A stretch of DNA of 61,677 nucleotides. It comes from Sphingobacteriales bacterium TSM_CSS (GTDB lineage Bacteria > Bacteroidota > Bacteroidia > Chitinophagales > UBA2359). The stretch is taken from the NCBI GenBank assembly GCA_002212985.1, contig NBMY01000089.1, forward strand, positions 1-61,677. The letters are read 5' to 3'. Below, piece by piece: positions 1-8,830 of the stretch. Numbering within the stretch: position 1 is the first letter of the stretch; each line of letters starts with the position of its first letter. The position numbers and the translations under genes are program-made. A model generated the notes under the pieces. It ran no database searches, had not been told where the DNA came from, and saw nothing but the letters and a program-made list of their open reading frames with translations.

Positions 1-3000
1 AGTCGTTTATAATGGGAATGCTTACATTCACACACGTTTGCCCTGCCGGAATGGTGGCTGTAGCGCTGATAGCCGTATAATCTAAACCCGATTGTGCAGA
101 ACCGTTGGCAGTGGTATATATTACCGATATTGGAGACGTGCTCGCTGCCGAAGCACAAATTTGCAGCGTAGCAGTGCCTGCGCTTTCATTTACCGTAACA
201 TCGTTAATGGTAAGCGAGGGCGGCGGCGTGTCGTTATCTAATATGGTCACCACACCCTGCGGGTCGGCTATCGTAGCATTGGTGGGGTTGGTCAGGTTTA
301 CATTGAAACTCTCAGTAGGTTCTGCTACTAAGTCGTCAATGATAGAGAAGGTAACATTTGCACAGGTTTGACCGGCCGGAATGGTAGCAGTACTGCTGAT
401 AGCAGTATAGTCAATACCCGAAAGTGCGCTGGCGTTGGCAGTAGTGTATATAACGGTAATAGGAGAAATACTGGCTGATGATGCACAAATTTGCAGCGTT
501 GCTGTGCCGGCGTTTTCATTCACTGTTATATCATTGATGCTAAGCGTAGGCGGCGGCGAGTCGTTGTCTAAAATGGTCACTACGCCCTGCGGGTCGGCTA
601 TGGTGGCATTCGTCGGGTTGGACAGGTTTACATTGAAGTTTTCGGTAGGTTCAGCTACCAAATCATCAATTATCGGGAAAGTTACATTTGCACAGGTTTG
701 ACCGGCCGGAATGGTGGCGGTACTACTGATGGCAGTATAATCTATACCCGAAAGTGCGCTGGCGTTGGCAGTAGTATATATAACCGTAATAGGCAGGAAC
801 GAAGTAGCCGAAGCACAAATTTGCAGTGTGGCTGTGCCGGCATTTTCGTTTACGGTTACATCATTAATAACCAACGTAGGCGTAGGTGAGTCATTGTCTA
901 AAATAGTCACTACACCTTGCGGGTCGGCTATGGTAGCATTCGTCGGGTTGCTCAGGTTAACGTTAAACGTTTCGGTAGGTTCTGCCACCAAATCGTCAAT
1001 TATCGGGAAGGTTACGTTCACACAGATTTGACCTGCCGGAATGGTGGCGGTGGTGCTGATGGCGGTATAATCCAATCCCGATTGTGCGCTGGCGTTGGCA
1101 GTAGTATATACAACCGAAACGGGTGAGGTGCTTGCCGATGATGCACAAATTTGCAGCGTGGCAGTGCCGGCGTTTTCATTTACCGTAACATCGTTAATGG
1201 TAAGAGAGGGCGGCGGCGTGTCGTTATCTAATATGGTCACCACACCCTGCGGGTCGGCTATGGTAGCATTGGTCGGGTTGGTCAGGTTTACGTTAAACGT
1301 TTCGGTGGGTTCGGGGTTGGTATCGTCAATGATCGGGAACGAAACGTTTACGCAGGTCTGCCCTGCCGGAATGGTGGCGGTGGTGCTGATGGCGGTATAA
1401 TCCAATCCCGATTGTGCGCTGGCGTTGGCAGTAGTATATACAACCGAAATGGGCGAGGTACTTGCCGATGATGCACAAATTTGCAGCGTGGCAGTGCCGG
1501 CGTTTTCATTTACCGTAACATCGTTAATGGTAAGAGAGGGCGGCGGCGTGTCGTTATCTAATATGGTCACTACACCCTGCGGGTCGGCTATGGTAGCATT
1601 GGTGGGGTTGGTCAGGTTTACGTTAAACGTTTCGGTGGGCTCGGGGTTGGTATCGTCAATGATCGGGAACGAAACGTTTACGCAGGTCTGCCCTGCCGGA
1701 ATGGTGGCGGTAGTGCTGATAGCAGTATAATCCAATCCCGATTGTGCGCTGGCGTTGGCAGTAGTATATACAACCGAAATGGGTGTGGTACTTGCTGAGG
1801 AAGCGCAAATTTGCAGCGTGGCAGTGCCGGCGCTTTCATTTACCGTAACATCGTTAATGGTAAGCGAGGGCGGCGGCGTGTCGTTGTCTAATATGGTCAC
1901 TACACCCTGCGGGTCGGCTATGGTAGCATTGGTGGGGTTGGTCAGGTTTACGTTAAACGTTTCGGTGGGTTCGGGGTTGGTATCGTTAATGATTGGGAAC
2001 GAAACGTTTACGCAGGTCTGCCCTGCCGGAATGGTGGCCGTTGCCGTGGTTGCCGTATAATCTAAACCGGCAATGGCAGTAGCATTTGCGGTAGTATAGG
2101 TAACGGTAATGGGTGAGCCGCTAACTGCCGAAGTACAGATTTGCAACGTGGCTGTACCGGCGCTTTCATTTACCGTAACATCGTTAATGGTGAGGCTGGG
2201 TAAAACGTTGGAGCAAGGTCCGGGCGAGGTTACCACAGTACTGGCCGAACAGGAAGTGTTGCCTGAATCATATACGTTGATGTTGATGTCCAGCCCGTTG
2301 GGGAAATACAGTGGCGGAACAGACGGCCCGCCGGTAAAAGGCCCTGCAGGGAACGGCCCCAAAGGAACCGGCGTGTTATAAGGAGTAGGGCCAAATTGGT
2401 AAACACCCAAAGCAACATTGTTGAAACTACCTTCCCACGTACTGCCTGTTCCTGCGCCAAATACGGTTAATACAAAGGTATAGGTATCGTCGTTGGGGTT
2501 AGAAGGGGTGCCATTGTTGTTGCAGGTTTTGCCGGTAATTTCAATGCTTACCAGGCAGGGCGGCGTGTCGTTGTCTAAAATGGTCACCACACCTTGCGGG
2601 TCGGCTATGGTGGCATTGGTGGGGTTGGTCAGGTTTACGTTAAACGTTTCGGTGGGTTCGGGGTTGGTATCGTTAATGATCGGGAACGAAACGTTTACGC
2701 AGGTCTGCCCTGCCGGAATGGTGGCCGTTGCCGTGGTTGCCGTGTAATCTAAACCGGCCAGTGCAGTAGCATTGGCAGTGGTGTATTGAACGGTAACAGG
2801 CGAGCCGGGTGCATAAGAAGCACAAATTTGCAAAGTTGCGGTACCGGCGCTTTCATTAACTGTAATGTCGTTTATGGTAAGCGAAGGCGGTGTAGTATCA
2901 TTGTCTAAAATAGTTACTACGCCTTGCGGGTCGGCAATAGTAGCATTGTTGGGGTTGGCAAGATTTACATTAAAGGTTTCGGTGGGCTCCAGTACGTTAT

Positions 3001-3553
3001 CATCAATAATAGGGAAGGTAACGTTTACGCAGGTTTGACCTACCGGAATGGTGGCGGAGGCGCTGGTAGTCGTATAGTCTAAACCGGCCAGCGCAGTAGC
3101 ATTGGCAGTAGTATATTGCACGGTAATAGGTGAAGTGGCTGCAGCCGAAGCACAAATTTGCAAAGTGGCAATGCCTGCATTTTCATTTACCGTAACATCG
3201 TTAATGGTAAGCGAGGGGGTTGGATTGTCGTTATCTAAAATGGTAACCACGCCTTGCGGGTCGGCAATGGAAGCATTGTTGGAGCTGGTAAGGTTTACAG
3301 TAAAAAATTCTGTAGGTTCGCTCACAAAATCATCGGTAATAGGAATAGTAATGTTTACACAAGTCTGTCCGGCCGGAATAAGTGCAGTGACGGTTGTAAA
3401 GGTGTAATCTACCACCGCTAGGGCGGTGCCGTTGAGGGTGCTGTAGGTAACGGTAATGGGCAATGTACTGGTGGTTGATGCACATATTTGCAGCGTGGCA
3501 ACGCCTGCGCTTTCATTTACCGTTACATCATTAATGGTAAGTGAGGGTATAGG
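1..3553 (-). repeat. Tandem 330-bp repeats encoding Calx-beta domains
   Basis: On the plus strand the marker CCCTGCGGGTCGGC or a close variant recurs near 255, 585, 915, 1245, 1575 and 1905 at an exact 330-bp period, then near 2595, 2920 and 3250. The 683-bp step between about 1905 and 2595 is one unit plus an inserted ~350-bp non-Calx domain. The units spanning about 1090-2060 are nearly identical in DNA, with long stretches differing by only a few bases, while those above 2760 are more diverged. This suggests recent amplification or gene conversion in the central part. Confidence 0.9.
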
Positions 3554-5158
3554 GCAGGAGTTTATGGTAATGGTTACCATTTTTGGAGGACTGTAGCAAC
3601 CGGCTGCCGATTTTTCGAACAGGTAATAAGTACCTGCGCCAACTGCTGCCGGATTACTTACAAAAGGAGAAGCTGGTCCGTTGTTGGTATGCCATTCAAA
3701 CGTGCCGCCCGGTGTGCTGGGCGATGCCGGTTGCAAGGTAGCAAGATTTACCGTAGTAGCCGGGCAAACGTTGCTGCCGGTAGTAGCGCCGTTGGGGGTG
3801 GCAGGAATAGTTCCCACATCAACAGCTACCCAATTGCTTTGCCCGCTGTAAGTAGTGCAGGTGGGGTCGTTGGGAGCGGCAAGGCGAATAAACCATTTTT
3901 TAGCGGTTACGCTGCCTGCCGGGGGGTCATAGGTAGAAGAAGTAGCGCCCGTAATAATAGTGGCCGATGAAATATTAGCCGGAGCGCTGGCGCCTACAAA
4001 ACAATACCACTGGTATTTAACCCCACCCGAATAAGTGGTAGTGGCAGGGGCAACGTTGGTTAACATAGCGGGATCTCCGCCCGGGCAAATAGTTTGGTTG
4101 CCATTTATTTGACCGCCTGTAATATCGCCACAATTCACACACGGCCCAACAGTTACGGTTTTATTGGTAGATGAAGTACATCCACCGGCGCTTGTTACCG
4201 TAACCGAATAAGTAGTGGTAACAGTAGGCGATACGGTAATAGATGCCGTATTTGCACCTGTGCTCCAGAGGTAAGCACTTCCGCCCGATGCAGTAAGCGT
4301 AACGCTTTGTCCGCAGTTAATAGAAACACTGCCGTTAATGGGCGGAGACGGTATATTACAGCAAATTGGCGTAACAGGTTCGCTGTTGTCGCCCGTTTTG
4401 CTGGGGCTGGCATGTACGCCGGTAATATTTACCCCGCCAAAACCCGAAGGCGAAAATGCCGATAAACTTACCGTAACTTCATACCATACATCGTAAATCC
4501 AGTTAGGATAACTGGCGTTGGGTGCGTAGGTGCTGTTGGTGGCCGGCGAATTTGAGGTAAGCACATAGCCGTATTGGTTAAAGTTTGCATCTAACGATGT
4601 AACAACGTTGAGAACATTTGATGCACTGCCCAATATCATATTGCCGTCGCCGCCGGTAACACCTAAACTTTTATAACCCGACGGTGCTGCGCTGCTGGAA
4701 CTGATATAGTCCATCTTAAACTCCAGTTTCTTAACATTGCTGGCATCATATAACGCCAACTGCAACTGGTCGGAACCGGTAAGGTTGCTGAAACTGTGAC
4801 CGCTTGGCCAGCCAATAGCATTGGTACCATAGGTATTGTCAACAAATGTTTTGGACAAAGTAGTACGAATGGTAACGGTATTGTTGGGGTTAATGATCCA
4901 AATCGATTGTGCCGCAACCTGCGCAGGATTGTCGGTACCAATAAAACACTGCGCTCCGTTGTAGGTTGCGCACGATATATTTACGGTTCTGTTAAGGGTG
5001 GCCGTACAACCGTCTGTGCTGGTAACCGTAACGGTATAGTTATACCTTAAATTATTGCACAAGCTTACAAATGCAGGCATATCATCTGTTTGTTGCACCG
5101 GTTTTACGACAATCGGATACTTAATAAGGCTATGCGTATATAGGGCAAAACAAAACAT
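1..5158 (-). CDS. Giant Calx-beta repeat surface protein, partial (C-terminus beyond the left edge)
   Basis: About 1719 codons are visible, reading leftward off the window. Residues ~40-530 hold a non-repetitive region and Ig-like segments (motifs such as YTVTVTSTDGC and VTVTSAGGCTSS). From ~3553 down to 1 there are at least ten Calx-beta units of 110 residues, with the hallmarks SLTINDVTVNE, a glycine/threonine-rich core and DPQGVVTILDND. A different cysteine-containing domain of ~120 residues interrupts the array at ~2190-2565. Such proteins are normally exported adhesins, and in Bacteroidota usually carry a T9SS C-terminal domain, which would lie outside this window. Oddly there is no signal peptide: the reading frame is closed by a TAG just upstream of the ATG at 5158, and the recognisable domain sequence begins in the middle of an Ig-like unit. 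ATG 5080 is an alternative start. The gene may be 5'-truncated. Domain identity is confident; integrity is not. Confidence 0.8.
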   Translation of the reverse strand, partial: MFCFALYTHSLIKYPIVVKPVQQTDDMPAFVSLCNNLRYNYTVTVTSTDGCTATLNRTVNISCATYNGAQCFIGTDNPAQVAAQSIWIINPNNTVTIRTTLSKTFVDNTYGTNAIGWPSGHSFSNLTGSDQLQLALYDASNVKKLEFKMDYISSSSAAPSGYKSLGVTGGDGNMILGSASNVLNVVTSLDANFNQYGYVLTSNSPATNSTYAPNASYPNWIYDVWYEVTVSLSAFSPSGFGGVNITGVHASPSKTGDNSEPVTPICCNIPSPPINGSVSINCGQSVTLTASGGSAYLWSTGANTASITVSPTVTTTYSVTVTSAGGCTSSTNKTVTVGPCVNCGDITGGQINGNQTICPGGDPAMLTNVAPATTTYSGGVKYQWYCFVGASAPANISSATIITGATSSTYDPPAGSVTAKKWFIRLAAPNDPTCTTYSGQSNWVAVDVGTIPATPNGATTGSNVCPATTVNLATLQPASPSTPGGTFEWHTNNGPASPFVSNPAAVGAGTYYLFEKSAAGCYSPPKMVTITINSCPIPSLTINDVTVNESAGVATLQICASTTSTLPITVTYSTLNGTALAVVDYTFTTVTALIPAGQTCVNITIPITDDFVSEPTEFFTVNLTSSNNASIADPQGVVTILDNDNPTPSLTINDVTVNENAGIATLQICASAAATSPITVQYTTANATALAGLDYTTTSASATIPVGQTCVNVTFPIIDDNVLEPTETFNVNLANPNNATIADPQGVVTILDNDTTPPSLTINDITVNESAGTATLQICASYAPGSPVTVQYTTANATALAGLDYTATTATATIPAGQTCVNVSFPIINDTNPEPTETFNVNLTNPTNATIADPQGVVTILDNDTPPCLVSIEITGKTCNNNGTPSNPNDDTYTFVLTVFGAGTGSTWEGSFNNVALGVYQFGPTPYNTPVPLGPFPAGPFTGGPSVPPLYFPNGLDININVYDSGNTSCSASTVVTSPGPCSNVLPSLTINDVTVNESAGTATLQICTSAVSGSPITVTYTTANATAIAGLDYTATTATATIPAGQTCVNVSFPIINDTNPEPTETFNVNLTNPTNATIADPQGVVTILDNDTPPPSLTINDVTVNESAGTATLQICASSASTTPISVVYTTANASAQSGLDYTAISTTATIPAGQTCVNVSFPIIDDTNPEPTETFNVNLTNPTNATIADPQGVVTILDNDTPPPSLTINDVTVNENAGTATLQICASSASTSPISVVYTTANASAQSGLDYTAISTTATIPAGQTCVNVSFPIIDDTNPEPTETFNVNLTNPTNATIADPQGVVTILDNDTPPPSLTINDVTVNENAGTATLQICASSASTSPVSVVYTTANASAQSGLDYTAISTTATIPAGQICVNVTFPIIDDLVAEPTETFNVNLSNPTNATIADPQGVVTILDNDSPTPTLVINDVTVNENAGTATLQICASATSFLPITVIYTTANASALSGIDYTAISSTATIPAGQTCANVTFPIIDDLVAEPTENFNVNLSNPTNATIADPQGVVTILDNDSPPPTLSINDITVNENAGTATLQICASSASISPITVIYTTANASALSGIDYTAISSTATIPAGQTCANVTFSIIDDLVAEPTESFNVNLTNPTNATIADPQGVVTILDNDTPPPSLTINDVTVNESAGTATLQICASAASTSPISVIYTTANGSAQSGLDYTAISATATIPAGQTCVNVSIPIIND

Positions 5159-5214
5159 TTCCTAAAACACAAACTGTTACAATTTGGCAATGTATTTGCT
5201 TGCTTTACACTGTT

Positions 5215-7416
5215 ATGGGTAAAAAATTTCCCTTTTTCAGACAACTCGACAGTTTTGATTGCGGCCCCACCTGCCTGCGTATGGTGGCAAAGCATCATGG
5301 TAAAAACTACTCCCTCGAATTTTTGCGTGAGCAAAGCCATTTAACCCGCTACGGGGTATCGCTGCTGGGCATTAGCGAAGCCGCCGAGGCCATAGGTTTG
5401 CGTAGTTTAGCGGTACAAATTCCGTTTACCCTGCTTACACAAGCTCCACTGCCATGTATTGCACACTGGCGGCAAAAACATTTTGTGGTAGTGTATGAAA
5501 TAAGCAACACGAAAGTTAGGGTAGCCGACCCTGCGCACGGATTGGTAAATTATACGCATAAAGAATTTATGGATGGGTGGTTAGGAAAAAACTATGACAC
5601 CGAAAAGCCCGGCGTAATTTTGCTGCTGGAGCCCGCCCCTGAATTTTATACAAAAGACGATACCGACAGTTCGGGCACTCAGCCGCATCAGGAGATGGGT
5701 TATTTCCTTAACTACCTCAGGCCCTACAAATCGTACATGTTGCAATTGGTGCTGGGCATTTTGCTGGGCAGCGTTTTGCAACTTATTTTTCCTTTTTTAA
5801 CCCAGTCTATTGTTGACCGAGGTATTGACTACCGCGACATTGGTTTTGTTAACCTTATTTTATTAGCGCAACTCTTACTTTTTTGTGCGCAAACGGCCAC
5901 CAACTTTATTCAAAGCTGGGTGCTGCTTCATGTAAGTTCGCGCATAAACATTGCGCTTATTTCCGATTTTTTAAGGAAGCTTATGCGGCTGCCTATTTCC
6001 TTTTTCGATACGCGCGTAACCGGCGACATTCTGCAACGCATATCGGACCACTCCCGCATAGAAAATTTTCTAACCATTTCTACCCTGAGCATTTTTTTCT
6101 CTCTGCTCAATTTGGTCATTTTCGGGTTTGTATTGGCTGTTTTCAGCCCCAGTATTTTTACCATTTTTCTTATCGGGTCTGTTTTTTACCTCATTTGGAT
6201 TAGCTTTTTCCTGCGCTACCGCCGCAACCTCGATTTTAAACTGTTCGAACGTTTATCGAGCAATCAAAACACAATGGTGCAAATGTTGCAGGCCATGCAG
6301 GATATTAAACTAAACAACTGCGAAAAACAAAAACGCTGGGAGTGGGAGCGCATAAGGGCACAGGTTTTTAAGGTAAATGTTGAAAGCCTTGCGCTTAAAC
6401 AATACCAACAAATAGGCGCTTTTTTTATCAACAGACTTAAAGATATACTTATTTCTTACATAGCTGCAAAATCGGTTATTGACGGGCAAATAACCTTAGG
6501 AACCATGCTGGCCGTGCAATATATTGTAGGGCAGGTAAACTCGCCGCTTGAGCAACTGATTGATTTTATAAGTCGCGCGCAGGATGCGAAAATTAGTTTT
6601 GAGCGACTTAGTGTAGTTAGAAACAAAGAAGATGAAGACCCCGATAACATTACAAAACTAACCCGATTGCCCGACAACAAACATATTTACCTGCGCAATC
6701 TTAGTTTTCAATATGGCGGTGCCTCCTCGCCCAAAGCCCTTGACAATGTTGATTTGTTAATTCCACAGGGTAAAATAACCGCCATAGTAGGGGCAAGCGG
6801 AAGCGGTAAAACAACCCTTTTGAAACTGTTGCTCAAATTTTACCCACCTACTCAGGGGCAAATTCTGATAGGTAACACACCTATAGAAAATTTTCACAGC
6901 GGCTGGTGGCGGCAGCAATGTGGTGTGGTAATGCAAGACGGGTTTATATACTCCGATACCGTAGCCCGTAATATTGCACCCGGGGCAGAGCGCATTGAAA
7001 CCGACAGGCTTATGCACTCTTTGAAGATAGCTAACATACACGAGTTTATTGACCAGTTGCCTATGGGCGTGCATACCAAAATAGGCTCAGAGGGACTTGG
7101 GCTTAGCCAGGGGCAAAAACAACGCATTCTTATTGCCCGGGCAGTATATAAAGACCCGCAGTACCTGTTTTTTGACGAAGCTACAAGTGCCTTAGACACC
7201 AACAACGAAAAAGTAATTATGCAAAATCTGGAAAAGTTTTTCAAAGGACGAACCGTAGTTGTGGTAGCACATCGGCTTAGTACGGTAAAAAATGCCGACC
7301 AAATTATAGTACTCAATAAAGGAGAAATTGTAGAAGGCGGTACCCATGCCGAATTGGTAGGATTAAAACAACACTATTTCCACCTCATTAAAAATCAATT
7401 AGAATTGGGAGCCTGA
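5215..7416 (+). CDS. Peptidase C39-containing ABC transporter (type I export)
   Basis: This 733-residue protein is an inner-membrane exporter that would cleave a double-glycine leader and pump the mature peptide out. The N-terminal C39 peptidase (~1-140) shows the catalytic cysteine in FDCGPTC, the histidine in KHFVVVYE and the aspartate in VADPAHG, so it looks active. A transmembrane domain follows (~165-455), then the nucleotide-binding domain with Walker A GASGSGKTT, signature LSQGQKQR, Walker B YLFFDEATSALD and the H-loop histidine VVVAHRLS. ATG 5215 (MGKKFPFFRQLD) is preferred over an in-frame TTG at 5200 because it matches where family members begin. It is followed by TolC- and HlyD-like genes at 54- and 37-bp spacing, giving a complete type I set. 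No GG-leader peptide gene was recognised next to it. Confidence 0.93.
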   Translation: MGKKFPFFRQLDSFDCGPTCLRMVAKHHGKNYSLEFLREQSHLTRYGVSLLGISEAAEAIGLRSLAVQIPFTLLTQAPLPCIAHWRQKHFVVVYEISNTKVRVADPAHGLVNYTHKEFMDGWLGKNYDTEKPGVILLLEPAPEFYTKDDTDSSGTQPHQEMGYFLNYLRPYKSYMLQLVLGILLGSVLQLIFPFLTQSIVDRGIDYRDIGFVNLILLAQLLLFCAQTATNFIQSWVLLHVSSRINIALISDFLRKLMRLPISFFDTRVTGDILQRISDHSRIENFLTISTLSIFFSLLNLVIFGFVLAVFSPSIFTIFLIGSVFYLIWISFFLRYRRNLDFKLFERLSSNQNTMVQMLQAMQDIKLNNCEKQKRWEWERIRAQVFKVNVESLALKQYQQIGAFFINRLKDILISYIAAKSVIDGQITLGTMLAVQYIVGQVNSPLEQLIDFISRAQDAKISFERLSVVRNKEDEDPDNITKLTRLPDNKHIYLRNLSFQYGGASSPKALDNVDLLIPQGKITAIVGASGSGKTTLLKLLLKFYPPTQGQILIGNTPIENFHSGWWRQQCGVVMQDGFIYSDTVARNIAPGAERIETDRLMHSLKIANIHEFIDQLPMGVHTKIGSEGLGLSQGQKQRILIARAVYKDPQYLFFDEATSALDTNNEKVIMQNLEKFFKGRTVVVVAHRLSTVKNADQIIVLNKGEIVEGGTHAELVGLKQHYFHLIKNQLELGA

Positions 7417-7470
7417 CAAAGAAGGCTGAATTTTACTACCTGCCAAAAACCGAAAAGTAAAAACTAAAAA

Positions 7471-8793
7471 ATGAAGTGCCTATTTTTTTACCTGCCTCTG
7501 TTAGCTGTGGTACTGTGTTGCGGCCAAAAGCTTTGTGCACAGCATAACCTTTCGTTAAAAGAGGCAGTTGCACTGGCGCTTAACAACAATTTGCAGGTAA
7601 AAATTGCCAATACCGAAATAAAGATTGCCGAAACAAACAACACCCTTGCTGCAAGCGGGGCTTTTCCGTCGGTAAATGCGCAGTTGTCGCAAAGCAACTA
7701 TATAAACCGAATTGACAATGCTATTGAATTTGCCAACGGCTTTTACACAAACAGTTCGGCTAATATTTCGGTAAATATGGGTTATGTGGTTTTTGACGGT
7801 CTAAAATTTATCATAAACAAAGAACGCCTGCAACTTACTCAACAAAAAGCCGAAGCCGCTTATGAAATACAACGGCAGGCAACTGCTTTAAATGCGGCGC
7901 TTAGCTACTACAAAGTGCTTATGCAAAAAGAGAAATTAGAGGCCGCAAAACAAGTCTTTGATTTTTCTAAACTTAGATATAACAATGCAAGCAACCAAAA
8001 AAAATTAGGCACAATAAGCCAGTTCGACCTCGGCCAATTTGAAATTGCGTTTCTGAGCGATTCTGCCGCAGTATATACCGAGCAAAATGCCTATGAACTG
8101 GCAATGATTGAACTTGGACTGGCTTTAGGTATTGACACAGAAACAGCGCCCCTTCATCTTACAGACCCACTGCAATATAAACCGATGGACTACCTTAAAA
8201 ATTCAATATCGCAACAAATACTCTCCAACAATGCCGAGTATAAACAACTGCTGGTAGATTATAATTTGGTAAAAACCAATACACGCCTAAATAAAGCCGC
8301 TTTGCTTCCCGCTTTATCGGCCAATGCCGGTTTTTCACAGGGGGTAAACCGCATAAGGTTTTCAAACCTGCCTGCCGAAACCGGGGGCGACCTCAACTTC
8401 AATTTCGGATTTAGTCTTAATGTTCCTATTTGGGATGGTAATAACAGAAAACGGGCGCTCAGGCAGTCTTTGTTTAATGAGAAAATAGCTGAATTTCGGC
8501 TGCAAAATGCGGCACAGGTACTAAAAAGCCAGTTAAATAATTATTTAGCCGTTTATGACCGACAACTTAATTTAATTGTTCTGCAAGACAAAATAATTGC
8601 GGTTACATCTGCAACGCTCAAATTGTCTGAGCAACGTTACAATACGGGGTTTAGCAACTTTTTGGAATATCGCAATCTGTTGGCAGAATTTAACAAAGCC
8701 CAATCTGCCCGACTACAAGCCATTTATGAGCTAAAGGTAGCCGAACTCAACCTGATGTTATTATCTGGAAACATTAAAGAGTTGTTTCCCTAA
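7471..8793 (+). CDS. TolC family outer membrane efflux protein
   Basis: This 440-residue protein begins with a clear signal peptide (MKCLFFYLPLLAVVLCCGQK, cleavage near KLCAQ). It has the duplicated outer-membrane-factor layout: long helical segments rich in Ala, Gln, Asn and Leu (LSLKEAVALALNNNLQVKIA near the start, and a second such region after ~residue 250) separated by strands containing aromatic-Asp motifs (VVFDGLKF, VPIWDGNN). Families of this kind form the trimeric outer-membrane channel of tripartite exporters. It sits between the C39 ABC transporter and the HlyD-like adaptor and is almost certainly co-transcribed with them. Confidence 0.92.
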   Translation: MKCLFFYLPLLAVVLCCGQKLCAQHNLSLKEAVALALNNNLQVKIANTEIKIAETNNTLAASGAFPSVNAQLSQSNYINRIDNAIEFANGFYTNSSANISVNMGYVVFDGLKFIINKERLQLTQQKAEAAYEIQRQATALNAALSYYKVLMQKEKLEAAKQVFDFSKLRYNNASNQKKLGTISQFDLGQFEIAFLSDSAAVYTEQNAYELAMIELGLALGIDTETAPLHLTDPLQYKPMDYLKNSISQQILSNNAEYKQLLVDYNLVKTNTRLNKAALLPALSANAGFSQGVNRIRFSNLPAETGGDLNFNFGFSLNVPIWDGNNRKRALRQSLFNEKIAEFRLQNAAQVLKSQLNNYLAVYDRQLNLIVLQDKIIAVTSATLKLSEQRYNTGFSNFLEYRNLLAEFNKAQSARLQAIYELKVAELNLMLLSGNIKELFP

Positions 8794-8830
8794 ATATTGA
8801 GGATACCCGACAACCTGCAAAACAACATTT

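Noticed and set aside
105..3407. A series of 88-101-residue plus-strand ORFs with nearly the same sequence
   Set aside because: They are antisense shadows of the minus-strand Calx-beta repeats. Their similarity only mirrors the 330-bp repeat.
1..3553. CRISPR array
   Set aside because: The repeats are 330 bp with no spacers, and the minus strand codes for a continuous protein.
5200..5214. TTG start for the C39 ABC transporter
   Set aside because: The ATG at 5215 gives the N-terminus expected for the family; the TTG adds five residues with no support.
5104..5340. Minus-strand ORF with a GG pair that might be a double-glycine leader peptide for the C39 exporter
   Set aside because: It lies mostly antisense to the start of the ABC transporter gene, lacks a leader-like charge pattern and is most likely a shadow.
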